Of a stretch of DNA of 64,000 nucleotides, positions 23,741 to 36,605 are shown in pieces. How positions within the stretch are numbered: position 1 is the stretch's first letter; each line of letters opens with the position of its first letter. Origin of the DNA: Phocoena phocoena (lineage: Eukaryota > Chordata > Mammalia > Artiodactyla > Phocoenidae). The DNA is taken from assembly GCF_963924675.1 (NCBI RefSeq), contig NC_089226.1:41309124-41373123 (forward strand). Direction: 5' to 3'. The notes beneath the pieces were generated by a model. It was given only the letters and a program-made list of their open reading frames with translations. It searched no databases and was not told the DNA's origin. Both the position numbers and the translations under genes were made by a program.

Positions 23741-24130
23741 CTGTCTTTGGGTTGATCCTAAATTTCCCTTGCTCATTTCCAGACCGGATGAGGTACGTAA
23801 TCTCGGCATTTGTGCCTATATCTTTGCTGGTGGCGAAAACAACAAGGACTTGGGTGCCAGGGGAGGTGTCCTCAGGCACCGTCACCAGGTAGTCCCTCCT
23901 CTCAAACACGGGGGGGTTGTCGTTAATGTCCAGGACGGTGATGGTGACAGTGGCCAGAGAGGACAGGGCCTGGCCGGGGCTCTGGTCGGTGGCCTGCACG
24001 CTGATGCTGTAGGAGGACTGTTGTTCTCGGTCCAGTGGCTGCTCCAGGATGATGATGCCAGACGAGCTGTCGATGGAGAAGAACCCATCGGCCGAGTCGG
24101 CCAGGGAGTACACGACCTTCCTGTTGGTGC
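23741..24130 (-). CDS. FAT3: FAT3 exon, 390 nt: complete cadherin repeat junction
   Basis: Acceptor cgtctcccacag|GCACC, donor AAGACAG|gtgggt; phase 1 in and out, 130 codons, symmetric. After joining the previous exon the protein reads [20 protein letters not shown]. It then shows [26 protein letters not shown], the calcium-binding DINDNPPVF, and the opening of the next repeat ([16 protein letters not shown]) through [10 protein letters not shown]. The exon is GC-rich compared with the AT-rich introns on both sides. The long open frame on the opposite strand at 23769-24164 is a mirror of this exon and not a gene. Confidence 0.95.
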
Positions 24131-24789
24131 CTGTGGGAGACGCGAGAGCGTGAGTGGAGAGTGACGCAGCCGGACGCTCTCTACACTAGAAGACTGTGGC
24201 TTTGATGACTGTCTAACAGCCACACAAAGAAAAACGGTAACTATGGAAACCAATGGCTTTGGTCCTACGACGACTTCAGTTTATAACAAATATACAACTG
24301 AACCAAATGGTAAAGAAACGGAAAATATTGGTAAGAAATAGCTGGACCTAAAGCAAAACGTTTTGCATGCATGTGTCACGCTGTTATGAGTCCTTCCTTC
24401 AATGTTTTCAAATAACTGACCAACTGTCTTGATCATGTTAGAGAAACTGACTTCAGTTCTTCTGGCTCGTGTGGCTTGGACAAGTTACAGTCTTTCTTAC
24501 CTGCCTAGGCCACAAGTAAGATGAAAAACGCTTTGAAAACAGCGAAGAACATATGACCTATTATTATTCAAGCCCTCAAGCAATTTTTTCATATCTTTAT
24601 AACCTCCATCTGAAACTTATCCTGAGGGTCACTATGCGTCTCCTAATAAACAATCCAGCAACTTAATAAAAAAAGAAATAGTTGGATCTTCTTAATATAT
24701 TAAAGAACACCATGCATCCTTAAGAAAAACTCTAAGATGCCAATAGGTATAAGCGTCAAGATGTGCCACAGAAAGAGAAAGGCAAATTA

Positions 24790-25905
24790 ATTAATTAACT
24801 CGACAAATTTTTATCTAGACTCTATCAGGCACTATTCCAAAGACTAGAGATTCTCATAATGGACAAGAGACAAACATTTCCTGAGGGAAATTTTTACTTT
24901 CTGGTGAGAGTAAATAAGAAATGAACAAGAACAAAGAATCAGTAAAATACATGGTATGTTTGGGAATAAAAAGGGAGAAGAATGAAACCATAATGGGGGG
25001 TAATCGTGAGTGCTGGGGAGAGAGGGAGTTTGGGAGCTGGGGAGAAGGGTGGTCCTTTTAATACAGGTGGTTGGAAGTTTGGCATTTGAGTGAAGACCCG
25101 AAGGAGGGAGGGAGGGAGTGAGCAGTGCAGAAATCTGAGGAAGAACGCCGCAGGCAGAGGGACCCAGACAAGCCTGGGGTGGGAGCCGAGCTCGTGTGTC
25201 TGAGGAGCACGGGGGAGAGGACCAGTGTGAGCAGAGTGAAGAAGAGAGATGCAGGCGATGAGAGCAGGGTGGTGACGCACTGGGGAGCAGATCACCCAGA
25301 GGGGTGGTGGTTGGTGGTAGTTGGGAAGCGCTGGAGGGCTCTGAGGAGAGGAGTCACACGATATGAATTAGATATTAACAGGATGGCTCAGGCAGCTGGT
25401 TATGAACAGAACAGCAAGACAGGAAGCAGAGACCCACTGGCAGTCTCCTGCAGGAAGACAGGTGTGCAATAAGGGCAGCTGGAATGGATGGTGGTGTTGG
25501 AAGGGGTGAGAGGTGGTCGGGTTCCAGATGTACTCTGAACACGTGGCTGTGAGAAGTGAGGGGCCCTAAATGTATTCTGAACTTGGAGGTGGTGAGAATA
25601 GATCGCTTTCTCACCGTGGAGCTGGCAGGATGTGGGATGTGAACGAAAGAGAAGATCCCAGAATGACTCTTAGGTTTGGGCCTGAGCGACTGAAAAGAGG
25701 GAGTTATCATCAGTTGCCATGGAGAGGACTGACTGCGGGAAGACTACAGGATTTGGACGAAGATCACGGGCCCTGTTTTGCATCGATTAAGTGTGAGATG
25801 GACATTTTATATTTAAGTGGAGATTCAAGTAGGAAGTTAGCAGAGGAGGCTGGAGATCAGAGGAGAGGTCCAAACTGGAGTTACATTTTTGAGGGTTTTC
25901 AGCAT
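24790..25905 (-). mobile_element. Long L2 LINE relic
   Basis: About 1.1 kb reads as L2 in reverse: TCAGGCACTATTCCAAAGAC, then GAAGACCCGAAGGAGGGAGG, GCAGGCAGAGGGACCCAGAC and GAGAGGTGGTCGGGTTCCAG in the right order. The open frames on both strands here come from this relic. Confidence 0.75.
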
Positions 25906-25944
25906 TCAGAGAGCCAGCAGAGCCATAAGAATGGATGCGGTCAT

Positions 25945-26136
25945 GGGCTTCCCTGGTGGCGCAGTGGTTGGGGGTCCTCCTGCCGATGCAGAGGACACGG
26001 GTTCATGCCCCGGTCCGGGAAGATCCCACATGCCACGGAGCGGCTGGGCCCGTGAGCCATGGCCGCTGAGCCTGCACGTCCGGAGCCTGTGCTCTGCAAC
26101 GGGAGAGGCCACAACACTGAGAGGCCGCGTACTGCA

Positions 26137-26160
<24 letters not shown>
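25945..26160 (+). mobile_element. CHR SINE with 16-bp target duplication
   Basis: CHR body with an A tail of about 23 bases. The flanking repeat is AAGAATGGATGCGGTC at 25927-25942 and 26159-26174. It lies just beyond the right end of an old L2. Confidence 0.95.
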
Positions 26161-26167
<7 letters not shown>

Positions 26168-28989
26168 TGCGGTCGTAAGGGAATATAAAAGGAAAAAAAG
26201 AAATACAGTGGCCAGTAAGCCTAGAGCACCCCATCAAAGGAGGGAGAGGATCTAGTTAGAGGGCGGTCTCCAGTTCCATGACTTAAAGAAATGCATGTAG
26301 TTACCAAAATACCATTTTACCTTAATGTATACTAAAGCTAAAACCTACCAACCAGGAAACGTTCATGAAAAACCAACAAATCAGTGAATGATGATTGGAC
26401 CAACTTCCGATTCTGAAGATTGATTTAACTGTTTTCATCCGAGGAGCTCAGCGCTTCAACATGGTTTATAAACCTCAAATTCACTAAACGCTGTTAATGA
26501 AGACAGTCATTAGTCGTGACTTTAGCTATGACAACTACCTAAAAATGTCTTTCGCGAATCATGGACCCGTAGCATATAAGCTCTTACAGGGAGGGCCTAC
26601 GCACTGTCATTTTCTACTACACCATCTCACCACGGGGACAGGCCTTTGGCAGTAATAAGAGTTAAACAGTTTACTCCCTCAATGTAGTTTCCCTTAAGCC
26701 AAAATTCCAAGCAAACCAATAAATCATGGAGGGAATGACAGAAATTGCATTACGTGGCTTTAACCAGAAGGTCAACATTGAGAGTTTGTTCATGGTTCCA
26801 TTCCAGAGAGTCCACTTTTTCCAAAGTTTCATCATTTACTTCTATTTCTCTTTCAAAACAACCACCCTGTGATATATAAACATCAACCTCTGATTTTATT
26901 GTTGCTGGGATAAAAAAAAAGAAGTCTTTGCTCTTTCCTTGCTGTCCCTTAAAATAAGGCCCCAAAGCAGGTGTTTTAGAGCTGCTTTCTGGCTACTTTT
27001 ACAGGTGGCTGCAAGATTAAACTTTTCAACATAAATTCCTGGGGTGAATACACAGAGGATCGTGGAGGTGATCAAGCTTGCACCTGAAAAACAATAACCC
27101 TGCCTGGGTGTCGGAGCTGACTGTGTGCCCTGGGAGCTGCCTTGACTGGCGGGATAGTGTCAGAACACCTCTCAAAGGCACAAAAATGCATTTATGGAAA
27201 CACATCAGTGATTGACATAAATACACCACATGGGTTTTCAAATCACACATGTTCCCTGGATTTGACGCCCAGCCCCAGCATATGGAAGAGCTCTCTTACC
27301 AACAATAAGATGGGGCAGCAAGTTCATGCAGGATCTTTCATCTGAACATCTGTTGGCAACACCCACTTCACTGACGCTTAAACCAAGGGCTGAGGGATTT
27401 CCCTGGTGCCACTAGCATATGTAGGTAAGCAGGAGCGACAAAGTCCTATCTTCAGATGTGCTCCTGGATAAGCTTCCTCTTCAGGCTTGAAGGTCACGTA
27501 GGAAGAAGGCCATTTCTGACCCTGTTCTGAAAGCCATGGTGCTCCAACCCGCTGAGTTAGGAGAGGTAGGGGCTGGGTTTGCACACTGCCGCTCTCTGTG
27601 GCAGCAAGGCCCAAAGGGAAGGTGCTTTTCATGACTGCCTGTGTTTCCTTCACTGGGACAGATAGCTGAAATCTAATTAAAAATACTGCCTGTGTTCCCA
27701 GTCTGCAGATTTCTCTCCCAGCCCTATTCAGAGGCCCTCGGCTCTGCTCAGACCTCCAAGCAGGAGAGGCCGTGTTTTCAGAGCTTCCAGCTCAGCCAGC
27801 TAGCCCTGTTGTTGGAACCCTGCATTTACAAGGCTGACATTGATCAGCCACACAAAGACCACGGCTCCCCTCTGGGTAGGTTCTGTTTCTTTAAAGCTTA
27901 GGGACAGGGAGTTTCTGCTTTATCACAGCAGAAAACCATCCCCAACAAGTTGTGGACCCAAACTCCCCCCACTCCCCGTATATTTTGCTTCTGACAGTAT
28001 CTTGTGCATTCACACCAGGAGGAACAGAGAGATTTACGGTTTACCTCTCCTTTCTGTAACCAGTCAGACTTATATGAAAGTAAGACTAGAAAAGGTTGGG
28101 ACAGGGTGGGCACCCAAACCAACAAGCCTGCTAAGTGGTATCTCTTGTGATTTGGTAGTTCTGAAGAAAAGAGCAGGATATATTTTTGGAATGTATCTAA
28201 ACTCCAATTTAAACACAATTGCAACAGATTTCAGTGGTTTCTAGAAATCAAGTCAGATGCATAAATGTCAACGTGCAGGCAATACTTCTGTTGGAGCACT
28301 CGGGTCTTTTGCTGTATTACCAGGCAATGGGGGCTCTTTGTTAAATGAATGCAGGTCCCGTCACTAAAGTGGAAACTTTCTATCCAAGGGCGTTTGATAA
28401 ATGCCATTCTTCAAATCACCAGCTTTTCGCTACGTACCGGGCAGAAAAGATGAACCCGAGCAGAAGACTTGCTTGCTAATCGGTCTAATGCTCTCACTGC
28501 ATGTCACGACGTGTTATGTTAAGGTATAACATTAATCCATCATTTCGTGTCTGTGTTTTTAAGTACGTAATTCTCTTCTCCAATTTGCACTTAATTTAAT
28601 GAGGACGGAGCTACTCAGCTTCTTAAGATGCTGAAATGCCAGACTACCAAGAGAAGTATGATTTTCATTGCATGTGAAGTTTCTGTGCGTTAACTGTGGC
28701 ACATGGAGCGGGCAGGCCTTCAGAGGATTAAAATCAAGTAAACAGAGAATGCTTAAAATCCCGATTTGCTCAAAGGAAGTAACAGGTAGTGGCATTTTGT
28801 GGAGTGGGGTGAGAGGAAAGAAATAGCATGTACAAATTCCCAGAGAGAAGGCTATGAAATCCTGGGCATCTATATTCCCTCCCTTGGAAGATTTCTAAAT
28901 GGGGGCTAGGTTCGTCTCAACTGGGCCAAATGAAAAGAGGGACTGTTTGGGGAGCATGGACTGTACAGAAAAGTCAAAGTTTTAAATGC

Positions 28990-29125
28990 TTAGGAATGAA
29001 GGCAGTGTGGTGCAGTCTTGGAAGACAGGAGATCTTGCTTTAGCCCATGGGTTTCCCAAGTATACTCATGTAGCTTAACCTCGTTGGGTCTCAGGTGTCT
29101 TCATTTTTAAAATGATAGAACCTGG
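28990..29125 (+). mobile_element. MIR-like fragment
   Basis: GGCAGTGTGGTGCAGTCTTG, GTAGCTTAACCTCGTTGGGT and AAAATGATAGAACCTGG. Weak but ordered. Confidence 0.5.
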
Positions 29126-29909
29126 TCCATTGAAGTGTAAGATGATCTTCCAGCACTGTGATTCATTTGCAAGTTAATTAATGGAGTTGGTTTCATTTTT
29201 ATTTTCAAAGGGCTGACCCTCTCCTCCAACTGGCCATGAAGTTGCTGGACCTGGGCATAAATGGGTTGAGTCACCAAAGGAAAAGTCCACATTCAACCCA
29301 GTGATGATGAGCTATTGGACTCTTCTGGATGGGATGAAAACTTAACACAGTAGTTTCATACCATTCAGTTACATGTTGAGAGTTCACACATATAGTTTAC
29401 AGCAAGGCTTTTATACCTCAGTGAGAAATAACGCCCGCTGCTAGGATCATCCCCAAGGATCTCACCTAGTGTCAGAAGAGCTCAGATTGATACTTGAGAT
29501 TGTTAGAATCAGTACCAAAACCAAATGGCCAGAGCAGCCAACACAGCAAGGACACTGAGACTTTTTTAAACTGGTCTTTAAAAATGTTTTCTCCCCTCCT
29601 TCTGAGATCAAGCTCCCTGGGCTTAAGGAACCTACAAGAGCTCTGCTCTTACTCAGGGGGTCTCATGATGGCTGCTGCTTTGACTCTGTCAGGGCAGGGC
29701 CGTGTCTGTGACCTTCACACTCTATCCTCCAGTGCCTGCACAGGATCTGGCCTGTAGGCAGCACACAGAAAATGGGGGTTGTACTAAATTGCTGTAAACT
29801 GGCTTTTCTAAAGGGACTTGAATTTATACAGAATAGATATCTGGGGAAAAAATAATTTGAAACAGTCTCAACAATCATACTCTAGAAATACTTTTAATTT
29901 TGGTTCTAA

Positions 29910-30190
29910 TCATGTGCTTTCATATCAGCTTGATTGATATACTGAGGTGTCATAATTTATGTACAATAACCTGAACACATTTTAAGTGTCTAGCTCATAA
30001 GTTCTGAGAAATGTACATCTCCGTGGAACCACTATCCGCATTAAGATACAGAGCACTGCAATTGTCCCTCACAGTTCCTTCATGTCCCATGGCTGTCAGT
30101 CCCTCAATCCCATGACCTAGGCAATCTAATAAGTTGTTTTGAACCAACACTTTCTCCCACCTTCATGAATGTCTATTTATCAGTGCTTGA
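29910..30190 (-). mobile_element. Possible old L1M fragment
   Basis: Resembles the L1M 3' region in reverse (TTGATTGATATACTGAGGTG, ACACATTTTAAGTGTCTAGC, CGTGGAACCACTATCC). Divergent; the assignment rests on recognition alone. Confidence 0.5.
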
Positions 30191-30699
30191 AATCCCACAA
30201 GTACATTTAGATTTCAGTCTTTAGGACCCAGGCATGGTGATTAAGTCACATTCTTATTTAAGCTATAAGGATCACCTTTTGAAGAAAAATGCTAAACAAA
30301 GCTTTGGTTCTTGAATATGTCATTGCACTCCTTTGCAATAGGCTTATCCTTAAAATATAGTACTTTTGAGAAGCACAAGGGTTCTGTCTTTCTCACCAGA
30401 GACCCTGGCTATGACCCTCCCATTTGATAAGGATTTGTCAAGTGCCACTTGTTTGACTATTCCAGGCACCATACTGAGGTGAAGTGGAGCCCAAAAGATG
30501 CTTCCCTAATTCTAGGAGCTTAGCAACCTGACAAGGAATTACGTAAACTATTAACTATGTATTAAAGTAATATCTTAGCTATCAGATAGTTTATGGTTTC
30601 CTGCATGTCTTCCAATCCTACCTGAACTTCAATGTTGAGTTCTTTTGATTCTACCTCTGAGAGACCTCTTGAATGTCTGTGGCCGGGACTCACAGTCAG

Positions 30700-31710
30700 G
30701 CAAGGCTCCACCTTCTCTCACCTACACTGTTGCAAGAGACCCCTAATTGCAAACTCGGACTCCATCCTTTCGTGGCTAAATTTAACCAGAGTTAAGTTCC
30801 TAAAACGCTGGGTCCAGTCCTGCCCCACCTGCTCAAGATAGTTACCAACTTCTCACTTCTTACAGCAAGAAGTAAAAACGATTGAGAATGGCTTTCCAGT
30901 CCTTTCCAGTCTGGTCCCAGCCCACACTCTCCAGGTCACTTCCTGCCCCACTTCCCTGTTGGGTGGTCTACTGCAGTCACTCCTGAAGACACACTCACAT
31001 TTACTCTTGCAGGCCTCTGCTCATGCTTGCCCTTCTACTCAGAACATCCTCTTCCCCGCCTTCACTTGTCAAAATCCTACATATTCTTTGCAGGGTCTCC
31101 TCTGGGATAGCTTCCTTAACTTCCCCAGTTGCTCCCTTCCCTTTGCTTCCTTAACATCATTATTGCATTCTCATTAGTTATATTTATATCCTTTCTCCCA
31201 CTTGATTAATGTATCATTTAGGCAGAAGGACCATGTCTTTTTTTTTTCCTTTCCACTTTACTTTTTCCCCCAGTTTTATTGAGATATAATTGACATATAG
31301 CCCTGTATACGTTTAACGTGTACATAATGATGTGACTTACATATATCATGAAATGATTACCACAGTAAGTTTTTGGGAATAGCCACCATCTCAGGTAGAT
31401 ACGAAATTAAAAAAAAAAAAATTTTCTTCGTGATGAGAACTCACATAGGATTTGCTCTCTTAACAACTTTCATACATCACATACAGCAGTGTCCATTATA
31501 CTTATCATGTTGTACCTTACATCCCTAGTACTTATTTATCTTATAACTATAATGGGAAGTTTGTACCTTTTGACTGCCTCCATCTGATACTCCCCACTTG
31601 CACCCCCTGCTAAGGGGCTGTGTCTTATTATCTTTGTATCCTGCTTCTGAGACCAGGGCCTGGCACACAACAGGAGAGAATGAACGTTGAACTGCAGAAG
31701 AAACAGCCAG
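30700..31710 (+). mobile_element. L2 relic interrupted by old L1
   Basis: Plus-orientation L2-like text: GTCCCAGCCCACACTCTCCA, CAGAACATCCTCTTCCCCGC, then beyond the L1 the terminal AGGGCCTGGCACACAACAGG. Divergent but in order. Confidence 0.6.
31218..31605 (-). mobile_element. Old L1 (L1M-type) 3' end splitting an L2
   Basis: Reverse orientation: poly-T then TTTTATTGAGATATAATTGA, followed by L1 3' UTR-like sequence. The flanks read as L2 3' sequence on both sides (about 30700-31217 and 31606-31710). Confidence 0.65.
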
Positions 31711-31886
31711 GGGACCACAGCAAGCGTATGATGAGCCTGCTAACACGATGAAGGTAGGGGTGGTGAGCACACTGCTGTTACATGCCCACCGCAAATGCAT
31801 GGGCCAAAGAACTGAAGAGCCTCCGAACAGTGCAAAGTGGAGAAGTCAGAAATATTTAATACTAAAAATGTACATAAACATTCATA

Positions 31887-32117
31887 GGGCTTCCCTGGTG
31901 GCGCAGTGGTTGAGAGTCCGCCTGCCGATGCAGGCGACACGAGTTCGTGCCCCAGTCTGGGAAGATCCCACATGCCGCGGAGCGGCTGGGCCCATGAGCC
32001 ATGGCCACTGAGCCTGCGCGTCCGGAGCCTGTGCTCCACAACGGGAGAGGCCACAGCAGTGAGAGGCCCGCAAAAAACAAAACAAAACAAAACAAAAAAC
32101 CAACAACAACAACAAAA
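31887..32117 (+). mobile_element. CHR SINE with (AAAAC)n/(AAC)n tail
   Basis: Standard CHR body, but the tail has become repeated AAAAC then AAC units. A short direct repeat ATTCATA flanks it (31880-31886 and 32118-32124). Confidence 0.92.
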
Positions 32118-32189
32118 ATTCATAGATTATATACAAAGCTATTGCTAAATAGATGTTTTCATTTGTGAAATAAACTAGTAACTACACAA

Positions 32190-32500
32190 TTTTCCAAGAA
32201 TAAGGACTGGCTGAATAGAGCACAGTACATTCATATCACAGAATACTGTATATATCATTATGTAAAAGTGTAAAAGAGTATATAGTGACACAGAAATATG
32301 TTTGCAAGCCAGTGAAAAAGGCAGGTTACAAAACAGTATCTAGTTTAGAAGCCCATTTTTGTAAAGAACAAGGTGGAAGGGACTTCTATCAAAATGGTAA
32401 CATTGGTTAGAATTGACTGTTTTTTTCTTTTTGTCTGTCCTTCCAGATTTTACACAGTGGACACAGATCATGTTTGTAATAAGTAAAAGAATTATTATAA
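32190..32500 (+). mobile_element. Possible old L1 3' region
   Basis: Contains the pattern of ancient L1 ends: TACATTCATATCACAGAATA, GCCAGTGAAAAAGGCAGGTT, then CCCATTTTTGTAAAGAAC. No clean ends are visible. Confidence 0.55.
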
Positions 32501-33290
32501 AACTCATGTACATAGAAAATAATTCTTTAGTTTCAATTTTAGAGAGTAGTCAAATTTTCAGGTTATTTTCCAGGCCAGTTTATTTCTCAACATACATACT
32601 ACTTGAAATAATTGTAGAAAAAGGTATTTTTATAAGATTCTTTTTCTGGATCTTTCCATTCCTCATTTTAGTTTTTGCTCAGAAAGGCACTGACTTTACT
32701 TAGAAAATCACCGTTTTGGGGGTCAAAGTTCTTATTATAAAGTTATTTCAAGGGATACATTCTTAAAACTATTTAAGCAGTAGAAGAAAGTTGCTAGCCT
32801 CAAATTCTTCTCTCATTGTCTGTGGGAGGCAAATAAAATTCTATCGCAGTGAAAGAGCTCAAACTGAACGTTCTTTTCTGTCTTTAAAATATGCCTTCAG
32901 ATGATAGGAAATAAGGCAGAAAGTTGCCCTGAGGAGTTCCATGGAATTGCAATTACTTCTGAAGTCAGAAATGACTTTTAAATAGACTCTCTAATTATGT
33001 CTGCTTTAAGTGCCTTTTAAAAGTTTTTCATTGGGTGATAACTAATCCTGACACATTCCCATACGCAAAATACCAACTCTGGGGTTCAGTAGTCCCTTTT
33101 GACTCTTTTTGAATAGTCAAAAAGAAAAAAAAAAAAAAAAGACAGAAGGCAGCACCAGCTACAGAGTAAGGGAGATCCTGACTGTGCCAGAAACTTCTTG
33201 GGGACTTGTCATTTGGGCTGGCACCGGCTCTGCTGGGTAAGACTGGCCACAAGATGTGAGTTCTCACAGAACATAAAAATGCAGGGGTCC

Positions 33291-33321
33291 GTGTGTGTGT
33301 GTGTGTGTGTATGTGTGTGTT
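33291..33321 (+). repeat. (GT)n microsatellite, short
   Basis: 31 bp of GT with one AT interruption, just left of the inverted L1 pair. Confidence 0.9.
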
Positions 33322-33348
33322 TCTGTTTATCCTTCATAAATTCATTTA

Positions 33349-33904
33349 TTTTTTTTATTGGGGTATGGCTGTTTTACAATGTTGTGTTAGTTTCTGCTGT
33401 ACAGCAAAGTGAATCAGCTATATGTATACATATATTCCCTCTTTTTTGGATTACTCAGCAATTAAAAGGAACGAAATTGGGTCATTTGTAGAGACGTGGA
33501 TGGACCTAGAGTCTGTCATACAGAGTGAAGTAAGTCAGAAAGAGAAAAACAAATGTCTTATATTAATGCATATATGTGGAATCTAGGGACACTTGTTTAA
33601 AAAATGTTAACAAATGACTTATTTACAAAACAGAAACAGACTCACAGAGAAAGCGAACTTATGGTTACCAAAGGGGGAGGCATTAACAGGTACACACTAC
33701 TATATATAAAATAAACAACAAGGACCTACTGTATAGCACAGGGAACTATATTCAATATTTTGTAATAATCTGTAATGGAAAAGAATATATATATATATAT
33801 ATGTATATACATATACATATATATATGTATATATCTGAGTCACTGCTGTACACACCTGAAACTAACATAATATTGTAAATCAACTATACTTCAATTACAA
33901 AAAA
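33349..33904. mobile_element. Inverted pair of L1 3' ends
   Basis: 33349-33447 is an L1 3' terminus in minus orientation (ATTGGGGTATGGCTGTTTTA). 33449-33904 is the end of ORF2 plus 3' UTR in plus orientation, ending CAACTATACTTCAATTACAA. The two ends are similar, so they form a head-to-head inverted repeat. An AT-rich palindromic tract lies at 33786-33835. Confidence 0.8.
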
Positions 33905-34294
33905 GAGTGAAGAAGTTCAGTGCAGCCACAACAGAACATTAAACCAAGGAGGGGCCCTTCTAAACACGGGGCCCTGTACAGTTGCAAAGGCTGCACACTG
34001 ATAAAGCTGGCCCCATTGCTGAGATTGCCTTCTGTGATCCCTCAGAAGTTGCAGCTCATCAGGGTATAACTCTTTCAAGCATCTATGGCTTGGCACTTTG
34101 CTAACTGGGATAGTCAATAAGTTTACTTATGTATTAATACATTTATTAATTTATTTTATAAATAAATTAATCCATCAACCATGTACTCAAAACTCCATCT
34201 CTATTGGGGCACAGAACTTCTATGCTGAACTGCTACTCAGCAGTAACACTAAAAATGTTTCCTGGGTGGGTTGTTGACTCTGACCATTGGATCA

Positions 34295-34440
34295 ATTCAT
34301 TCAGCCATCCAATAAATATTCACAGGACTTCTGCCATATGGTAGGCACTGGGGATACAAAGAAGAGGGTCACAGTATCTCTACCCTCAAATGTCTCCTAT
34401 TTCTCAGGAGACAAACATGTATATAGCTGATTGTTGGAGA
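34295..34440 (-). mobile_element. L2 3' end fragment
   Basis: Reverse L2 terminus: ATTCATTCAGCCATCCAATA, GGTAGGCACTGGGGATACAA, then GGAGACAAACATG. Confidence 0.65.
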
Positions 34441-35374
34441 GAGGTGGCCAGGGGAAGTTTCCCAGAGATGGAAACAACTGAATTGAACCATGAAGGAAAG
34501 ACAGGAGTTGTCAGGAGTACCAAAGTGGGAAAGTGACAAGAAGAAAGGGCATTTTGGGTGATGTGAACATATGTGAAGTTAAGAAAGATGAAATTGCAAG
34601 GGGCACTCAGAGAAGGGTTAAGGGATCAGTATTGCAAAATTACACACTTAGAAGGGCAGGTGCTGAAGCTGTCTGTTTTCGGAGCTGCTAGCAAATTACC
34701 AGAGCTGTTATAAGCAATTATAGCTATAGTAAATGAAAAACTGGGCAGAAGTTAACAGATAAATTAGCAGAGAGAGAAGAAGGAAGATTGGAAGGGGTGA
34801 GATGGAGAGGGTGTGTGGGTGGGAAGTGCTATGTAATATGGGAGAACTTATTCCAAGAGCTCCCCACTGATGATGGACAACATAATTGCCCCCATCAAGG
34901 AGGCTTCACAAGGTGAAATGATAGCATGTATCCTGCAGCAAAGCTGAGAAGCACACTCCACTGACTCTCAACATACCCTGCAGAGGCACCAAGCCAAAGC
35001 TGGGGTCCTTGGATTCTGCACAAAATGCACAGGGGTGATTAGAAATTTCTCCAGACAGCTAGCGCTCCCTTAAAGCCATCCTGTGTACTGCTGTGTGTTG
35101 GATCAGGATTGATTCAAAGGAGCAGCTCAGAAGGCTGCTACCAACCTGTGGCATCTATGGATGAGACAGCGTGTGAACGTGTGAATTCACGGGAATGAGT
35201 CACAGAGATCAACTCTTAGAAATCAGAATTCCCTGCCTATAGGTGACCGCTGAAACAGTTCACTAAGATACTCCTTTCTGAAAGGAATGTGCTGTTTTAT
35301 TTGATAACTAATTGTTTTGACCTCCCCCTGCTTGGAAGATTTTAAAAAGAATAATAATAATAACTTATATGTGT

Positions 35375-35555
35375 CCAATGCAAAGACTCCTAAACCAGGC
35401 AAGACGTCACAGTCAACTATAGAAAAAAATGTACGTCCAGACCCATCTCAGACTTCCTGAATCAGATTTTGGAGATGGAGCCCTGGCCTGTATGTTTATT
35501 TTTAAAAAACTCCCAAGGGGATTCTGGTGTACAGCCAGGGTTGACAACCAGTTTG
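35375..35555 (+). mobile_element. MER5-like hAT fragment
   Basis: CTTCCTGAATCAGATTTTGG, ACTCCCAAGGGGATTCTGGT and CCAGGGTTGACAACC suggest MER5A. Diverged. Confidence 0.45.
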
Positions 35556-35929
35556 TCTGATTTTTGTGTGTTATTTTATCTCTGCTGCTGGATTCTGGAT
35601 TTGGGAGGGGGTAGTTCCTAGTGCCCTAATCAACTGAAGGCATCCCATTTTCTTGGGCATAGGGGAGGTCAGTCCATTCCCAAATTAAGCCCCGTGTGAC
35701 AGAAATATTATCTCCAATGACTGGAGAGGGGAATTTTCAGCCTCTGAGATTTCTACACAAGGGAGCCCAGGCTCTGTGTGTAAAAACACCTGAGAAAAGA
35801 ATCCACATATGTTCTAGACATGGCATTAGGGGATTTAGGTGGAATGTCTACTTAGTTCTCCCAACAACTTGGCAGTTCAGCAGACATGCATCGAGCATGT
35901 ACTGGGTGGCTGGTGCCTTGCCTGCACTG

Positions 35930-35954
35930 GTGACTGGGTTCGTCACCCAGTCAC
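35930..35954. repeat. Perfect 10-bp inverted repeat (hairpin)
   Basis: GTGACTGGGT (35930-35939), loop TCGTC, then ACCCAGTCAC (35945-35954), an exact reverse complement. Confidence 0.95.
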
Positions 35955-36605
35955 TGATGGGTGAAGAGTTCTTTAAAAAAGCCCTCCAGGAGCTCACAGT
36001 CTGGAGAGAAAACAAGTAATTAATATCTCATTTTTCCAGGGAGGAAGAGGAGTTCAGAGGGGTTGGGGAACTTATTTAAGGCCAGACAGTTAGTAAGGGT
36101 TGGAACTGGGATATTTAATCTGGTCTCATCCCAAAGCCCCTTTGTGATTCCCAAAGTGACAGGACAATGTGACCCAGAGGTGATGGGGTGTCACAGTCTG
36201 CCACGTAGCTGCATGTATTACAGCAGACGTCCTGATGCTAGTGGAAGGTAAAGAATTCGGGGAGGGTTTTATGGCACCCTGGAGCTCTTTACTCAGGACT
36301 ACTACCCATTTTACAGACGCCTTGGGAGGGGGCACAAAGCCTTTTTGAACTTCAGTTTCTCCACCTGTCAGTGGGAGTATCAAGGTCTGCCCTAGCCGTA
36401 GCAAGATTACGTGTGTAAGGGTTTGGGGCTCTTTGGAGAAAGGCTTCAAGCATGAGATTATCTTTTTTGATATCTACAACAGGCAAAGGGCTTTGGCTAC
36501 AATGTGCTCCAGAGAACAGCTCATGTCTCTGTCTTTAGGGGGATTATTTAGTTTTGACAAACATTTTAACAGTTTCTCAGCTGCCTTCAAAGATTTAATA
36601 CTTCA

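Noticed and set aside
23769..24253. Long frames on both strands over the 390-nt exon
   Set aside because: Only the frame with LDRE and DINDN motifs and matched splice phases is coding; the others are shadows.
25125..25710. Overlapping frames of 111-161 codons
   Set aside because: They lie in an ancient L2 relic and have no intact LINE motifs.
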